Assembly: GCF_009830945.1 (NCBI RefSeq)
Contig: NZ_VWVV01000004.1
Coordinates: 1-64,000, forward strand
Length of the DNA stretch: 64,000 nt
Direction of reading: 5' to 3'
From: Nocardiopsis sp. FR4
GTDB taxonomy: Bacteria > Actinomycetota > Actinomycetes > Streptosporangiales > Streptosporangiaceae
Below, in pieces: positions 27,940 to 37,572 of this stretch. Both the position numbers and the translations under genes were made by a program. The notes below the pieces were generated by a model. That model did not search any database, was not told the origin of the DNA, and saw only the letters and a list, made by a program, of their open reading frames with translations. Each line of letters starts with the position of its first letter. Positions within the stretch are counted from its first letter, which is position 1.

Positions 27940-29460
27940 ATGAAGCCCTCACCCCTGCACGCACTGGCCGTGACACTGGCCGCCCTGCTGCCCCTGACCG
28001 CCTGCTCCAACGGATCCGGTTCCGACTCGGAGCAGCCGGAGGAACTGGTCGTCGGCATGCCCGTCGACCTGACCACCTGGGCCGCCGCCGACGCCGCCTG
28101 GGGCAACGAGGCCCTCTACCACCAGGCCGTCTACGACACGCTCCTGCGCACCGACGCCCAGGGCGGGGTGGAACCGGGCCTGGCCACGGAGTGGTCCTAC
28201 GACGAGTCGATGACCCGGCTGACCCTGGAGCTGCGCGAGGGCGTCACGTTCAGCGACGGCACCGCCTTCGACGCCGAGGTCGCGGTCCAGAACCTCCTGC
28301 GCTTCCGCGACGGCGCGAGCGAGAACGCCGCCAACCTGTCCTCGGTCGTGGAGGCCGAGGCCGTCGACGCCGACACGGTCGAGCTGACCCTGGACGCCCC
28401 GGACCCGGCCCTGCTCACCTACCTGAGCCACAACGCCGGCCTCCAGGCCTCACCGGAGACCTTCGACGCCGAGGACGCGCAGGTCCGGCCGGTGGGCTCG
28501 GGCCCCTACGTGCTGGACGAGGAGGCCACCGTCGTCAGCTCCCGGTACGTCTTCACCGCCCGCGAGGACTACTGGGACCCGGAGGTGCAGCTGTACCCGA
28601 AGATCACCATGCAGTACTACCCGGACGCGACCGCGATGCTGAACGCGGTCAAGGGCGGCCAGGTGAACGTCACCAACCTGCACAGCAGCTCCCAGGCCGC
28701 GGACGCCGAGTCGGCCGGGTACGACGTCCACCTGTCCCCCGTGAACTGGAAGGGCCTGATCCTGGCGGACCGCGGGGGCGAGGTGGAGGAGGCCGTCGGC
28801 GACGTGCGCGTGCGCCAGGCCATCAACCACGCGCTGGACCGCGAGGCGCTGCTCGACGCCATGGACCACGGGTACGGGGAGCCGACCGCACAGATCTTCG
28901 GACCGGACTCGGAGGCCTACGCCGAGGCCCTGGACGACGCCTACCCCTACGACCCGGACCGGGCCCGGGAGCTGCTGGAGGAGGCCGGGTACCCGGACGG
29001 CATCACCCTCGTGCAGCCGCAGACCTCCTTCACCCCCGCCTCGGAGTTCGAACTGATCGCGGGCATGCTCGCCGAGTCCGGCATCGACGTCGAGGCCGAG
29101 CACGTGGGCTCCACCTTCATCGGCGACCTGCTCGGCGGCGCGTGGCCCACGTTCCGGTTCGCCCTGAACCAGGAGCCGCTGCCGTGGATGACCTACCGGC
29201 TGGCGATCGCCCCGGACTCGGCGTGGAACGTGTACGACGTCGAGGACCCGACCGTCGAGAAGCTCGCCGAGCGCATGCGCCTGGGCGGTGAGGACGGCGC
29301 CGCCGCCTCGCGGGAGCTGAACGAGTACCTCGTGGAGCAGGCGTGGTTCGCCCCGTTCTATCGCCTCCAGGGGATCGTGGTCACCGACGGGTCCACGGAC
29401 GCCACCCACAAGGTCGGCTACGCCATGCCGAACCTGTGGGACATCGTCCCGGTCTCCTGA
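27940..29460 (+). CDS. ABC transporter substrate-binding lipoprotein (SBP_bac_5)
   Basis: 506 residues, ATG with GAGAAGAGG upstream. A lipoprotein signal ends in LTAC. The rest is a family 5 extracellular solute-binding protein: early EELVVGMPVDL and YHQAVYDTLLRTD, the LTLELREGVTFSDGTAFDAE block, and the VRQAINHALDREAL signature near residue 300. It delivers a solute to the permeases encoded directly downstream. Family 5 proteins bind peptides, but also oligosaccharides and glycosides; the flanking GH78 and GH1 genes suggest a rhamnosyl-glucoside. It is the first gene of a five-gene plus-strand run. Confidence 0.9.
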   Translation: MKPSPLHALAVTLAALLPLTACSNGSGSDSEQPEELVVGMPVDLTTWAAADAAWGNEALYHQAVYDTLLRTDAQGGVEPGLATEWSYDESMTRLTLELREGVTFSDGTAFDAEVAVQNLLRFRDGASENAANLSSVVEAEAVDADTVELTLDAPDPALLTYLSHNAGLQASPETFDAEDAQVRPVGSGPYVLDEEATVVSSRYVFTAREDYWDPEVQLYPKITMQYYPDATAMLNAVKGGQVNVTNLHSSSQAADAESAGYDVHLSPVNWKGLILADRGGEVEEAVGDVRVRQAINHALDREALLDAMDHGYGEPTAQIFGPDSEAYAEALDDAYPYDPDRARELLEEAGYPDGITLVQPQTSFTPASEFELIAGMLAESGIDVEAEHVGSTFIGDLLGGAWPTFRFALNQEPLPWMTYRLAIAPDSAWNVYDVEDPTVEKLAERMRLGGEDGAAASRELNEYLVEQAWFAPFYRLQGIVVTDGSTDATHKVGYAMPNLWDIVPVS

Positions 29461-29488
29461 CCGGCGCGGACGCGAAGGAAGCCCACCC

Positions 29489-30430
29489 ATGATCACGTAC
29501 TCCGTCAAACGCCTGCTGTCCGGCGCTGCGCTGCTCGCCGTGCTCAGCGTCATCACGTTCTTCGCCCTGCGGCTGGGAACACAGGGCGTGGCGCAGCAGA
29601 TCGCCGGACAGTCCGCGGGCCCCGAGGCCGTCGCGCTGATCGAGGAGAGGTACGGCCTCGACCGACCGCTGGCGCAGCAGTTCCTCTCCTGGGCCGCGTC
29701 GGCCCTCACCGGGGACCTGGGCCGCTCGTGGTTCACCGGCCAGCCGGTGACCGAGGCCGTCCTCAGCCGCCTGGCGGTGACCGTGAACCTGGCCGTGGGC
29801 TCCGTGGCGCTGACCGGCGCACTGGGGGTCCTCCTCGGCGCGCTGGCCGCCACCCGGCGCGGCTGGCCGGACCGGCTGGTGCAGGTCCTGTCCGTGCTGG
29901 GCCAGGCCGTCCCGGGCTTCGTCCTGGCGGTCGGGCTGGTGCTGCTCTTCGCGGTCCAGCTCCGGTGGTTCCCGGCCACCGGCTACACCGACCCCTCCGA
30001 CTCGGTCGGGGGGTGGATCCGCTCCCTCACCCTGCCGGTGCTCGCGCTGGCCGTCGGCTCCGTGGGCGGCGTGGCCCAGCAGGTGCGCGGCTCCATGCTG
30101 GACGTGCTCCGCCGCGACCACGTCCGCACCCTGCGCAGCCGCGGCCTGCCCCGCCGTCGCGTGCTGTACCGGTACGTGCTGCGCAACGCCGCCGGACCCG
30201 CGCTGAGCGTGCTCGGCCTGCAGTTCGTCATCATCCTCAGCGCCGCCGTCGTCGTGGAGCAGGTCTTCTCCATCCCCGGACTGGGGCCGGTCGCGCTGAC
30301 CAGCACCGCGCGGGGGGACGCACCGCTCGTCATGGGGGTCGTCCTCGTCACGGGAGCGCTCGTGGTGCTGGTGAACCTGCTCGTCGACCTGTTGCAAGCC
30401 TTCCTCAACCCGAAAGTTCGCCTGTCATGA
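29489..30430 (+). CDS. ABC transporter permease, DppB/OppB type
   Basis: 313 residues with six membrane helices. The start MITYSVKRLLSGAALLAVLS and IEERYGLDRPLAQQFLSWA are typical of the DppB N-terminus; the EAA loop that contacts the ATPase is at about residues 205-225 (HVRTLRSRGLPRRRVLYRYV). It forms half of the membrane pore. ATG start 28 bases after the binding-protein stop with GAAGGA upstream. Its TGA overlaps the next ATG. Confidence 0.9.
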   Translation: MITYSVKRLLSGAALLAVLSVITFFALRLGTQGVAQQIAGQSAGPEAVALIEERYGLDRPLAQQFLSWAASALTGDLGRSWFTGQPVTEAVLSRLAVTVNLAVGSVALTGALGVLLGALAATRRGWPDRLVQVLSVLGQAVPGFVLAVGLVLLFAVQLRWFPATGYTDPSDSVGGWIRSLTLPVLALAVGSVGGVAQQVRGSMLDVLRRDHVRTLRSRGLPRRRVLYRYVLRNAAGPALSVLGLQFVIILSAAVVVEQVFSIPGLGPVALTSTARGDAPLVMGVVLVTGALVVLVNLLVDLLQAFLNPKVRLS

Positions 30431-32169
30431 GCACGCCCGCCTCCTCCCCCGGCCTGGTCCCGCGGCTGCTGCGACACCCGCTGGGCTCCCCGGCCCTGGT
30501 GTTCGTGGTGCTGGCCGTGGCCGTGGCCGTCGCGGGCCGCTGGCTCGCGCCCCACGACCCCACGGCGACCTCGGTCGCCCTGGTCATGGCACCGCCCTCG
30601 GCCGAGCACTGGCTCGGCGGGGACGCGGCCGGCCGCGACGTGCTGTCCCGGCTGGTCGTGGCCACCACCTACAGCCTCGCCGGAGGCATGGTGGTGGCCG
30701 CGCTGGCCGCCCTGTCCGGCGTCACCGGCGGCCTGGCCGCCGGGTACTTCGGCGGCTGGGTCGACACCGCCGGGGCCTGGCTGACCGCGCTGGTGATGTC
30801 CGCGCCCGCCATGGTGATCCTGCTGGCCGCCCGCACCGCGTTCGGGCCCTCGCTGTGGCTGAGCATGGCGGTGTTCGGCGCCCTGATCTCACCGGTCTAC
30901 TACCGGGTCGTCTACAACGCCGTGCGCGCGGTGTGCGGGGAACCGTACGTGGACGCGGCGCGCACCAGCGGCCTGTCGACGCCGCGGATCATCGCCCGCC
31001 ACGTCCTGCTGGCGGTGCGCGCACCGGTCATCCTCGTCTCCTCCGGCGTCGTCGCCGCCGGTATCGGCATGATGGCGGCCCTGGACTTCCTGGGCCTGGG
31101 CTCGCCGAGCACGCCCACCTGGGGCCAGATGCTCTCCGAGGGCTTCTACGACATGGCGCGCAACCCCCTCCTGGTGCTGTGGCCGTCGCTGGCCCTGGGC
31201 CTGACCATGGTGGCGCTCGTCCTGCTGGGCAACGCGCTGCGCGACGAGCTGGAGGGCACCTCCGCCCCGGCGCCCGACGGAAGACGCGCGCCGTGGCGGC
31301 CGCGCTCCGAGGAGCCGCCCCGGGTGATCGAACACGGGGACGCCGACGAGCGCCCCGTGCTGCTCTCGGTGCGCGACCTGGCCGTGGCCTACCCCCGCGG
31401 CGGGGGCTGGACCACCGTGGTGCACCGCTCCGACCTGACGGTACGCCGGGGCCAGGTGCACGGCCTGGTCGGCGAGTCCGGCTCCGGCAAGTCGCAGACC
31501 GCCTTCGCGGTGCTCGGGCTGCTGGGCCAGGGCGGGCGCGCCGTCGCCGGGTCGATCGTGTTCGGCGGCCAGGAGCTGACCGGGCTGGACGAGGCCCGGA
31601 TGAACGCGCTGCGCGGCCGGCGCATCGCCTACGTCCCGCAGGAGCCCATGTCCAACCTGGACCCGGCGTTCACGGTCGGCGCCCAGTTCACCGACCCGCT
31701 GCGGGTGGTCCTGGGCAGGTCCGCGAAGGAGGCCCGGCGGACCGCGCTGGACCTGCTGGCCCGGGTGGGCATCCCCGACCCCGAGCGCGTCTACCGCTCC
31801 TACCCGCACCAGCTCTCCGGCGGCATGGCCCAGCGCGTGCTCATCGCCGCGGCCGTCGCGGCCGGTCCGGACCTGCTCATCGCCGACGAGCCGACCACGG
31901 CGCTGGACGTCACGGTCCAGGCCGAGGTGCTGGACCTGCTGCGCGAGCTGATCGACGAACTGGACATGTCCGTCCTGCTCGTCACGCACAGCTTCGGCGT
32001 GGTCGCCGACATCTGCGACCACGTGTCCGTGATGTCGGACGGCACGGTGGTCGAGTCCGGGCCGACCCGCTCGGTCCTGGCCGGCCCCCGGCACCCCTAC
32101 ACCCGGGAACTCCTCGCCGCGATCCCCCGGGGGAACCCGCGGCCGCCGCTGGAAGGGGCACGCCCGTGA
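30427..32169 (+). CDS. Fused ABC permease (DppC-like) and ATPase (DppD-like)
   Basis: 580 residues. Residues 1-275 are a DppC-type permease (six helices, EAA-like [21 protein letters not shown]). After a 40-residue linker, residues 315-580 are a DppD-type ATPase: Walker [11 protein letters not shown]-loop, signature LSGGMAQRV, Walker B LLIADEP, and the C-terminal [13 protein letters not shown] oligopeptide-transporter tail (here RHPYTRELL). The two are usually separate genes; no stop or start lies between them here. Start ATG overlaps the permease stop (ATGA), and the stop overlaps the next GTG (GTGA). Confidence 0.9.
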   Translation: MSTPASSPGLVPRLLRHPLGSPALVFVVLAVAVAVAGRWLAPHDPTATSVALVMAPPSAEHWLGGDAAGRDVLSRLVVATTYSLAGGMVVAALAALSGVTGGLAAGYFGGWVDTAGAWLTALVMSAPAMVILLAARTAFGPSLWLSMAVFGALISPVYYRVVYNAVRAVCGEPYVDAARTSGLSTPRIIARHVLLAVRAPVILVSSGVVAAGIGMMAALDFLGLGSPSTPTWGQMLSEGFYDMARNPLLVLWPSLALGLTMVALVLLGNALRDELEGTSAPAPDGRRAPWRPRSEEPPRVIEHGDADERPVLLSVRDLAVAYPRGGGWTTVVHRSDLTVRRGQVHGLVGESGSGKSQTAFAVLGLLGQGGRAVAGSIVFGGQELTGLDEARMNALRGRRIAYVPQEPMSNLDPAFTVGAQFTDPLRVVLGRSAKEARRTALDLLARVGIPDPERVYRSYPHQLSGGMAQRVLIAAAVAAGPDLLIADEPTTALDVTVQAEVLDLLRELIDELDMSVLLVTHSFGVVADICDHVSVMSDGTVVESGPTRSVLAGPRHPYTRELLAAIPRGNPRPPLEGARP

Positions 32170-33008
32170 ACGCGCACCAGCAGGACCCGCTCCTGACCGT
32201 CGACGGCCTGGTGGTCGAGTACCCGGCCCGCGGCTGGCGCGGCACGCCGTTCCGCGCCGTCAGGGGGGTCGGCTTCGACATCCGCCCCGGCGAGACGGTC
32301 GGGCTCATCGGCGAGTCGGGGTCGGGCAAGTCGACCATCGGCCGCGCCCTGCTCGGTCTGGCCCCCGTCACCGAGGGCCGGATCCTGTTCGACGGGGAGG
32401 ACGTCAGTCACCCCACGCACCGGCGGCGCCGCGAGCTGACCAGCCTGATCCAGGTGGTCTACCAGGACCCCTACTCCTCGCTGAACCCGGCTATGACCAT
32501 CGGGGACATCCTCACCGAACCCCTGACCGTGCGGCGCGTCCCGCGCCGCGAGGCGCTGGAGCGCGTGCGGGACCTGCTGGAGACCGTGGGCCTGCCCGCC
32601 GACGCGGTGCGGCGCCTGCCGCGCGAGTTCTCCGGCGGCCAGCGCCAGCGCGTCGCCATCGCCCGCGCCCTGGTGCTCGACCCGAGGCTCATCGTGTGCG
32701 ACGAGCCGGTGTCCGCGCTGGACCTGTCCACCCAGCAGCGCGTGCTGGACCTGCTCATCGAGGTCCAGGAGCGCACCGGCGTGGCCTACCTGTTCGTCTC
32801 CCACGACCTGACCGTGGTGCGCGAGCTCTCCCACAGGGTCGCGGTCATGTACCGCGGGGAGATCGTCGAGCGGGGCGACGGCGACACCGTCACCTCCCGG
32901 CCCAGCCACCCCTACACCCGGCGGCTGCTGCTGTCGTCGCCCGTCTGCGACCCCGACGCCCAGGCGCGGCGCCGGGCGGAGCGGCGGCGGCTGTCGGTCC
33001 CCTCCTGA
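32166..33008 (+). CDS. ABC transporter ATPase, DppF/OppF type
   Basis: 280 residues, GTG start overlapping the previous stop. Walker [11 protein letters not shown]-loop YQDPYSSLNP, signature FSGGQRQRVAIARAL, Walker B LIVCDEP and H-loop FVSHDLTVV are all intact, followed by the HPYTRRLLLSSP tail of oligopeptide-transporter ATPases. It pairs with the ATPase half of the preceding fusion protein to drive import. The glucosidase gene follows after 74 bases. Confidence 0.92.
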   Translation: MNAHQQDPLLTVDGLVVEYPARGWRGTPFRAVRGVGFDIRPGETVGLIGESGSGKSTIGRALLGLAPVTEGRILFDGEDVSHPTHRRRRELTSLIQVVYQDPYSSLNPAMTIGDILTEPLTVRRVPRREALERVRDLLETVGLPADAVRRLPREFSGGQRQRVAIARALVLDPRLIVCDEPVSALDLSTQQRVLDLLIEVQERTGVAYLFVSHDLTVVRELSHRVAVMYRGEIVERGDGDTVTSRPSHPYTRRLLLSSPVCDPDAQARRRAERRRLSVPS

Positions 33009-33082
33009 CCCGTGCCCTTTTCGGACCTTCCGCTTCGGCCCGGGTCCGGGCACCACCCATCACCACCTTCCCGAGGAGACGT

Positions 33083-34360
33083 ATGTCCATCCCCACCGCC
33101 GGACTGCCGGAGGGCTTTCTCTGGGGCGTCGCCACCGCCGGCCACCAGAACGAGGGCGACAACACCGCGAGCGACATCTGGTTCCTGGAGCACACCGAGC
33201 CCACCGTCTTCCGCGAGCCGTCCGGCCCGGCCTGCCGGAGCTGGCACCTCTGGGAGAGGGACCTGGACCTGGTGGCGGACATGGGGTTGAACGCGTACCG
33301 CTTCTCCGTGGAGTGGGCGCGCGTCGAACCGGCGCCGGGCGGGTTCTCCGAGGAGGCGCTCGACCACTACGCTGCCGTGGCGGAGGGGTGCCGGGAGCGC
33401 GGGCTCGCACCCGTGGTCACGTTCAACCACTTCGCGGCCCCGCACTGGTTCGCCGCGCGCGGTTCCTGGCTGGCCGGGGACGCCCCGGAGCTGTTCGCCC
33501 GCTACTGCGGGGTCGTGGCGGAGCGGATCGCGGACAGGATCGCCCTGGCCGTCACGCTGAACGAGCCGAACCTGGTCCAGATGCTGGTCTCGGCGAACGT
33601 CCTGCCCCCGGAGGCGGAGACCGCCAAGCGCGCCATGCTGGAGGCGGCCTCGCGGGCCGCGGGCACCGAGCGGTACCGCAGCGCGAACGTGTTCCCCGAG
33701 GAGGAGCTGGCCGAGTTCCAGGCCGCCTTCACCGCGGCGCACCGCGCGGCGCGCGCCGCGATCAAGGCGCACCGGCCGGACCTGCCCGTGGGGGTCTCGA
33801 TCGCCGTGACGGACGAGTACGCCCTGCCCGGCGGCGAGGACGGCCGCGACCGCAGGCGCGCGCGGGTCTACGACCACTGGCTGCGCGTGGCCCGGGAGGA
33901 CGACTTCGTGGGCGTGCAGAACTACGAGCGCGTCGTACACGGCCCCGACGGGCCGGTGCCGCCCGCGCCCGGGGCCGCGGTCAACGACATGGGCACGGCG
34001 GTCGAACCGGCCTCCCTGGCCGGGGCCGTGGCCTACGCCCACCGGGTGTCGGGGGTGCCGGTCCTGGTGTCCGAGCACGGGATCGCGACGGACGACGACG
34101 CGCTGCGCGCCGCCTTCATCGAGCCCTCGCTCGCGGGGCTGCTCGAGGAGGTCGACCGCGGCGTGCCGGTGCTGGGCTACTGCCACTGGACGCTGATGGA
34201 CAACTACGAGTGGGTGGCCGGATACGGCACCCGGCTGGGGCTGCACGCGGTGGACCGCGTGACCTTCGAGCGCACCCCCAAACCCAGCGCCGCCGCCTAC
34301 CGCGACGCCGTGCGGCGGTTCGGCGCGGTGCGCGAGCCCGGCGCCGCGGCCCGCGGGTAG
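33083..34360 (+). CDS. Beta-glucosidase, family GH1
   Basis: 425 residues, ATG with GAGGAG upstream. The N-terminus (LPEGFLWGVATAGHQNEGDN) is the GH1 signature. The acid/base Glu is in TLNEPN (about E160) and the nucleophile Glu in LVSEHG (about E330); the C-terminal WTLMDNYEWVAGY motif lines the sugar site. No signal peptide, so it acts in the cytoplasm. It would remove a beta-linked glucose (or similar sugar). Together with the intracellular rhamnosidase it could strip rutinose- or neohesperidose-type disaccharides stepwise. That order of action is inference from the gene set. Confidence 0.92.
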   Translation: MSIPTAGLPEGFLWGVATAGHQNEGDNTASDIWFLEHTEPTVFREPSGPACRSWHLWERDLDLVADMGLNAYRFSVEWARVEPAPGGFSEEALDHYAAVAEGCRERGLAPVVTFNHFAAPHWFAARGSWLAGDAPELFARYCGVVAERIADRIALAVTLNEPNLVQMLVSANVLPPEAETAKRAMLEAASRAAGTERYRSANVFPEEELAEFQAAFTAAHRAARAAIKAHRPDLPVGVSIAVTDEYALPGGEDGRDRRRARVYDHWLRVAREDDFVGVQNYERVVHGPDGPVPPAPGAAVNDMGTAVEPASLAGAVAYAHRVSGVPVLVSEHGIATDDDALRAAFIEPSLAGLLEEVDRGVPVLGYCHWTLMDNYEWVAGYGTRLGLHAVDRVTFERTPKPSAAAYRDAVRRFGAVREPGAAARG

Positions 34361-34419
34361 CAGGTCCGCTCGTGCGGGGCGGTCCGGACCCCGTCCGGTC
34401 GGCCCCGGCGGCCTCCGGC

Positions 34420-34779
34420 TCAGGCTCCGGCCAGGGAATCCGGGGTCGGCGGGGCGGCCAGCAGGTCCTCGGGCGCGGTGAGGTACCAGGCCTCCAGGGT
34501 GAGCTCGCTGAGCTCGTCCAGGTCGATGCCGTCGAGGTGGACCACCACCCAGCCGAACCCGCCCGCGGTGAACTGCACCTCGAACACCTCGGGCCGCTCG
34601 GCCACGAGCGCGGTCTGCTCCAGCAGGGTCTGCTTGAGCCCCACGGTGGCGGTGCGCGGCCACAGGTACCCGAAGGGCTTACCGCGCACCCGGAACGTCG
34701 TGTACCGGTCCGAGTCCTGGTGTTCGCACTCGGGCAGCGCGCTCACCAACCGCACGAAACGCTCGATCTCCACAGCCAT
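34420..34779 (-). CDS. MmcQ/YjbR family protein
   Basis: 119 residues from ATG 34779, with GGGGAGGA-type purines near the start region. The order ALPECEHQDSDRYTTFRVRG, KPFGYLWP and a C-terminal GFGWVVVHLDGIDLDELSELTLEAWYLTAP matches the MmcQ/YjbR fold, a small double-wing DNA-binding-like (CyaY-like) domain of unknown role. It is convergent with the GH1 gene and divergent from the next membrane protein. Confidence 0.8.
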   Translation of the reverse strand: MAVEIERFVRLVSALPECEHQDSDRYTTFRVRGKPFGYLWPRTATVGLKQTLLEQTALVAERPEVFEVQFTAGGFGWVVVHLDGIDLDELSELTLEAWYLTAPEDLLAAPPTPDSLAGA

Positions 34780-34919
34780 GGGGAGGAGCCAACCACACGG
34801 CACCGACAGGGCGGGAGGCGGGTGCCGGACCGGGAACCGCCCCGCGGCCGGACCTCGGGGCGGCACTCTCACCCTTCCGGTTCGGAGCCCTTCCGGGAAC
34901 GGGGGATAAAATCGCGGTC

Positions 34920-35450
34920 ATGGACGCCAACCCCCCGAGGCGGATTCCCCCCGGCCAGCCGCAGAAGAAACCCCTCACCTTCGGAGACGTCGTTTTCATC
35001 GGGTTGTTCATGTGCCTTCCCGTGGGAATGTTCACCGTTCCGATCGGCATAGCGGAAGAGAACTGGTGGCTGATCATCCTCACTCCCCCGGCGACGATCG
35101 CCCTGGTGGGACTGATCACGCTGATCAGCAGGATGATCGGGGGCAACCGGACCATTCTGCGTTCTCTGGGCGCCGTCGCCCTGGTACTGGGCACCGCGGC
35201 CGGGGCCTTCCTCATCTGGTTCGGGGTGTCCGCGTTCCTGAACGCGGACGTCTGCGATCCCGGAACCTCCCGCTGCGTGCTGGTCGTCAACGGCGTGGCG
35301 AGCGGGGAGAGCACCCAGTCGGTCGGCAGTCAGCTCTTCGGCGCCTTTCTGCTGTCCCTCGGGGCCATCGTTCCCGGCGTCCTCCTCATGGGGGTCTGCG
35401 TCCGGACCGCCGTGCGGGCCCGGAGGCGCAAGGATCCGACGGAGGAATGA
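34920..35450 (+). CDS. Small integral membrane protein, unknown
   Basis: 176 residues. A Pro-rich cytoplasmic start (MDANPPRRIPPGQPQKK) precedes four hydrophobic helices; the loop between the third and fourth contains two Cys (ADVCDPGTSRCVLVV), so it is probably extracytoplasmic with a disulphide. The tail is basic (RARRRKDP). No family recognised. The stop overlaps the next ATG (ATGA), so it heads a three-gene coupled run with the following two unknown genes. Confidence 0.65.
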   Translation: MDANPPRRIPPGQPQKKPLTFGDVVFIGLFMCLPVGMFTVPIGIAEENWWLIILTPPATIALVGLITLISRMIGGNRTILRSLGAVALVLGTAAGAFLIWFGVSAFLNADVCDPGTSRCVLVVNGVASGESTQSVGSQLFGAFLLSLGAIVPGVLLMGVCVRTAVRARRRKDPTEE

Positions 35451-36046
35451 CCACGCTCCAGCCCGTCCGTCCCGCGACGGGCGAAGCCACCACGACCACC
35501 CGAGGCCGTACACACATGGACCCGATCGCGGAATACTCCTCCCTGATAACCTCCGAGTACCATCTTTTCCAGGTATACGACCCAGAGGCCGGACTGCCAC
35601 ACGAGGCCCGTGATGCCGACGAAAGTCCGAAGAGGTCCGAAGACGGCGTGATCTCGGTCTATGGAAGAAACATGGTCGAGATCATCCAGGCCGAGGAGAC
35701 CTTTCGGGCGAAGGTCGAACTCCGCGTGTGGGAAGGCCAGCCGGCGGTTGACTCCGAGGACTCCACCCCCGACCTCCCCTTCCGGATATCTGTTCCGTCG
35801 AAGGAGCTGGTCCTGGATTCCGTGGCCGGAGGGGCTCAGGCGGCGTGGACCCTTCCCGCGGGCGGCGAGTACGACGGACGCGTCTCCCACACGGGTCGCG
35901 AATCAGCGCGTTCCCTCGCGGCTCGGATATGGGAAGAGCTCGACGACGACTACACCTTCGAGCACAAGAGGCGGCTGACGCGCCCCCTTGACGGAACGGA
36001 GAAGTACACGATCGACCTGTGGCCCGCGGTACCGACGCCCCCGTGA
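35447..36046 (+). CDS. Soluble protein of unknown function
   Basis: 199 residues from the ATG that overlaps the previous stop, with GGAGGA almost touching it; an ATG at 35516 (MDPIAEYSSLITSEYHLFQV) is an alternative start. The protein is acidic, with an FQVYDP segment and a C-terminal half of alternating charged strands. No signal peptide or helix bundle. It has no family that I recognise. Coupling to membrane proteins on both sides suggests a shared function. Confidence 0.55.
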   Translation: MTTLQPVRPATGEATTTTRGRTHMDPIAEYSSLITSEYHLFQVYDPEAGLPHEARDADESPKRSEDGVISVYGRNMVEIIQAEETFRAKVELRVWEGQPAVDSEDSTPDLPFRISVPSKELVLDSVAGGAQAAWTLPAGGEYDGRVSHTGRESARSLAARIWEELDDDYTFEHKRRLTRPLDGTEKYTIDLWPAVPTPP

Positions 36047-36603
36047 CGGAACGGGTCCCCTTCCCGGTGGGCCCGGAACCCCGCGGGAAGCGGGCCGCTC
36101 CACCACCGCCCCCCATGAACGGACCAGCGATGACCGTCGTCGGAGCCGGAACGAGGATCGCCTCGGGCGGCGCCCTGCACGCCGCACTCATTCTCCTCAT
36201 GCCCTTCAGGGTGTCCTCCGACGTCTCCCCCGTCCTCGCCTTCACCGCGCTTTCAGGGATGTACGTCGGTTTTCTGGCGGTGACCACGCTGCCCGGAATG
36301 CTTGCCTTCTTGCTGGAGAACAGGGGGGAGGCCGGTACGGAGTCCCTCTCCTCGGCGTGGGCCAAACTGACGCCGTCCGCGGTCGCCGGCCTGCTCTACT
36401 TCCTCCTCCCGGCCAGCCTCATGCTCACCGAGGAGTTCCTGTTCGCGACCTTCGCCTTCTCCGCGTTCTTCCTCTTCTTCGGTGCCCTGCTGCACAGAGT
36501 CTGCCTGGAGGTGTCCTTCTCCCCGGCGGCACGGCCGGTCCTGCGCTCCGTCGCACTCCTGGTCCCCGTCCTGTTGGTCCTGGCGCGCGCCTGGCCGCTG
36601 TGA
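36043..36603 (+). CDS. Small integral membrane protein, unknown
   Basis: 186 residues from a GTG that overlaps the preceding stop (GTGA); ATGs at 36115 and 36130 are also possible and no start has a clear ribosome binding site. Four hydrophobic helices follow (GALHAALILLMPFR, VGFLAVTTLPGMLAFLL, AGLLYFLLPASLML plus FLFATFAFSAFFLFFGALL, and a final VALLVPVLLVLARAW). No family recognised. It is the last gene of a coupled three-gene set. Confidence 0.5.
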   Translation: MTERVPFPVGPEPRGKRAAPPPPPMNGPAMTVVGAGTRIASGGALHAALILLMPFRVSSDVSPVLAFTALSGMYVGFLAVTTLPGMLAFLLENRGEAGTESLSSAWAKLTPSAVAGLLYFLLPASLMLTEEFLFATFAFSAFFLFFGALLHRVCLEVSFSPAARPVLRSVALLVPVLLVLARAWPL

Positions 36604-36769
36604 GGCCGCCTGTTGCGCACGGACCCCGGGGCCGGGGACCTTCGGCCTCCTCCGGCCCGGGACCCCGCTTCGGGTGCGACCCGTGGGCTCCCCTCAGAGC
36701 GGGCCCCGCCGGAACTGTCACCGCCGCCGCGCACCATGGAAGCGACCCGATCGCCATCCCCGCGCGGGA

Positions 36770-36811
36770 CTTGAAGAAATCCGACCACGATCGCGGTAGC
36801 ATTTCTTCAAG
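36770..36811. promoter_or_regulatory. Perfect 11-bp inverted repeat upstream of the XRE-ImmA pair
   Basis: CTTGAAGAAAT (36770-36780) and ATTTCTTCAAG (36801-36811) are perfect inverted copies with a 20-base spacer; the arm centres are 31 bp apart, about three helical turns. Each arm itself contains CTT-G-AAG, a short dyad. It lies 24 bases before the TTG start at 36835. This is a likely operator, most simply for the XRE-ImmA regulator encoded in the same unit. Confidence 0.6.
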
Positions 36812-36834
36812 CGAACGGCTTCGAGAGGTGTTCC

Positions 36835-37509
36835 TTGCTCATCGCCGCACACGACCCCTCCGACCGCGACCACCGCCTGTCCCGGCTGGGGACCTCCTGG
36901 CCCGTCCTGGAGACGGCCATCCGCCGGGGCGAGGCCGGGTGGCGCGGCGCCACCCCGGACCACGGCGGGGACGCCGCCGCCCAGTACGCCTACCGGGAGC
37001 GGCTCGCCGCCCTGCGCGCGGGGCAGAAGGTCCACCACGGCTGGGGCAACGCCCGCCTGTTCCAGATCGAACTGACGGTCAACCCCGGACACACCGTCGC
37101 CTTCCAGACCCTGAGCGGCGACCACCGCACCGGCAACCCGAACCTCACCCCCCGGACCAAGACGCCGCGGGGCCCCAACGGGCGCCTCCTCCTGTCCGGC
37201 GGGGAGGAGGACGACCAGCCGTCCCTGTTCCCCGACCTGCTCCCCCAGCCGGTTCCCGACACCGCGGAGCTGACCGACCCGGCGGGCCTGGCGGTGTGGA
37301 TCCTCCTCGTCCATCGCGAGGCGGTCGCCCAAGACGGTAGCGTTCTCTGGCACAGTGAGCTCTCCCTCCCCCGTCCTCCCGACGAGCGGGGATACATCAC
37401 CGGGTGGCTCGACCGCGTCACGCTGCCACCGGTGGTCTTCGACGCCGTGGTCTTCCCGGACGAGGAGGAGGGGCCGGACGGCATCGACATCCCGGTCGGT
37501 GCCCGCTGA
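36835..37509 (+). CDS. Unknown protein paired with an XRE-ImmA regulator
   Basis: 224 residues, TTG start with GAGAGG upstream. Soluble, with a conserved-looking centre (HHGWGNARLFQIELTVNPGH), an acidic linker, and a strand-rich C-terminal half (GYITGWLDRVTLPPVVFDAVVFP). No membrane segment. I do not recognise the family. It is followed after 63 bases by the XRE-ImmA/IrrE gene and is preceded by the perfect inverted repeat, so the pair looks autoregulated. Confidence 0.6.
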   Translation: MLIAAHDPSDRDHRLSRLGTSWPVLETAIRRGEAGWRGATPDHGGDAAAQYAYRERLAALRAGQKVHHGWGNARLFQIELTVNPGHTVAFQTLSGDHRTGNPNLTPRTKTPRGPNGRLLLSGGEEDDQPSLFPDLLPQPVPDTAELTDPAGLAVWILLVHREAVAQDGSVLWHSELSLPRPPDERGYITGWLDRVTLPPVVFDAVVFPDEEEGPDGIDIPVGAR

Positions 37510-37572
37510 CAACGACCGCGCCCGGCGGTGGCCGCCCGCCGGGCCCCGAGCAACGACAGGGCAGCACACACC

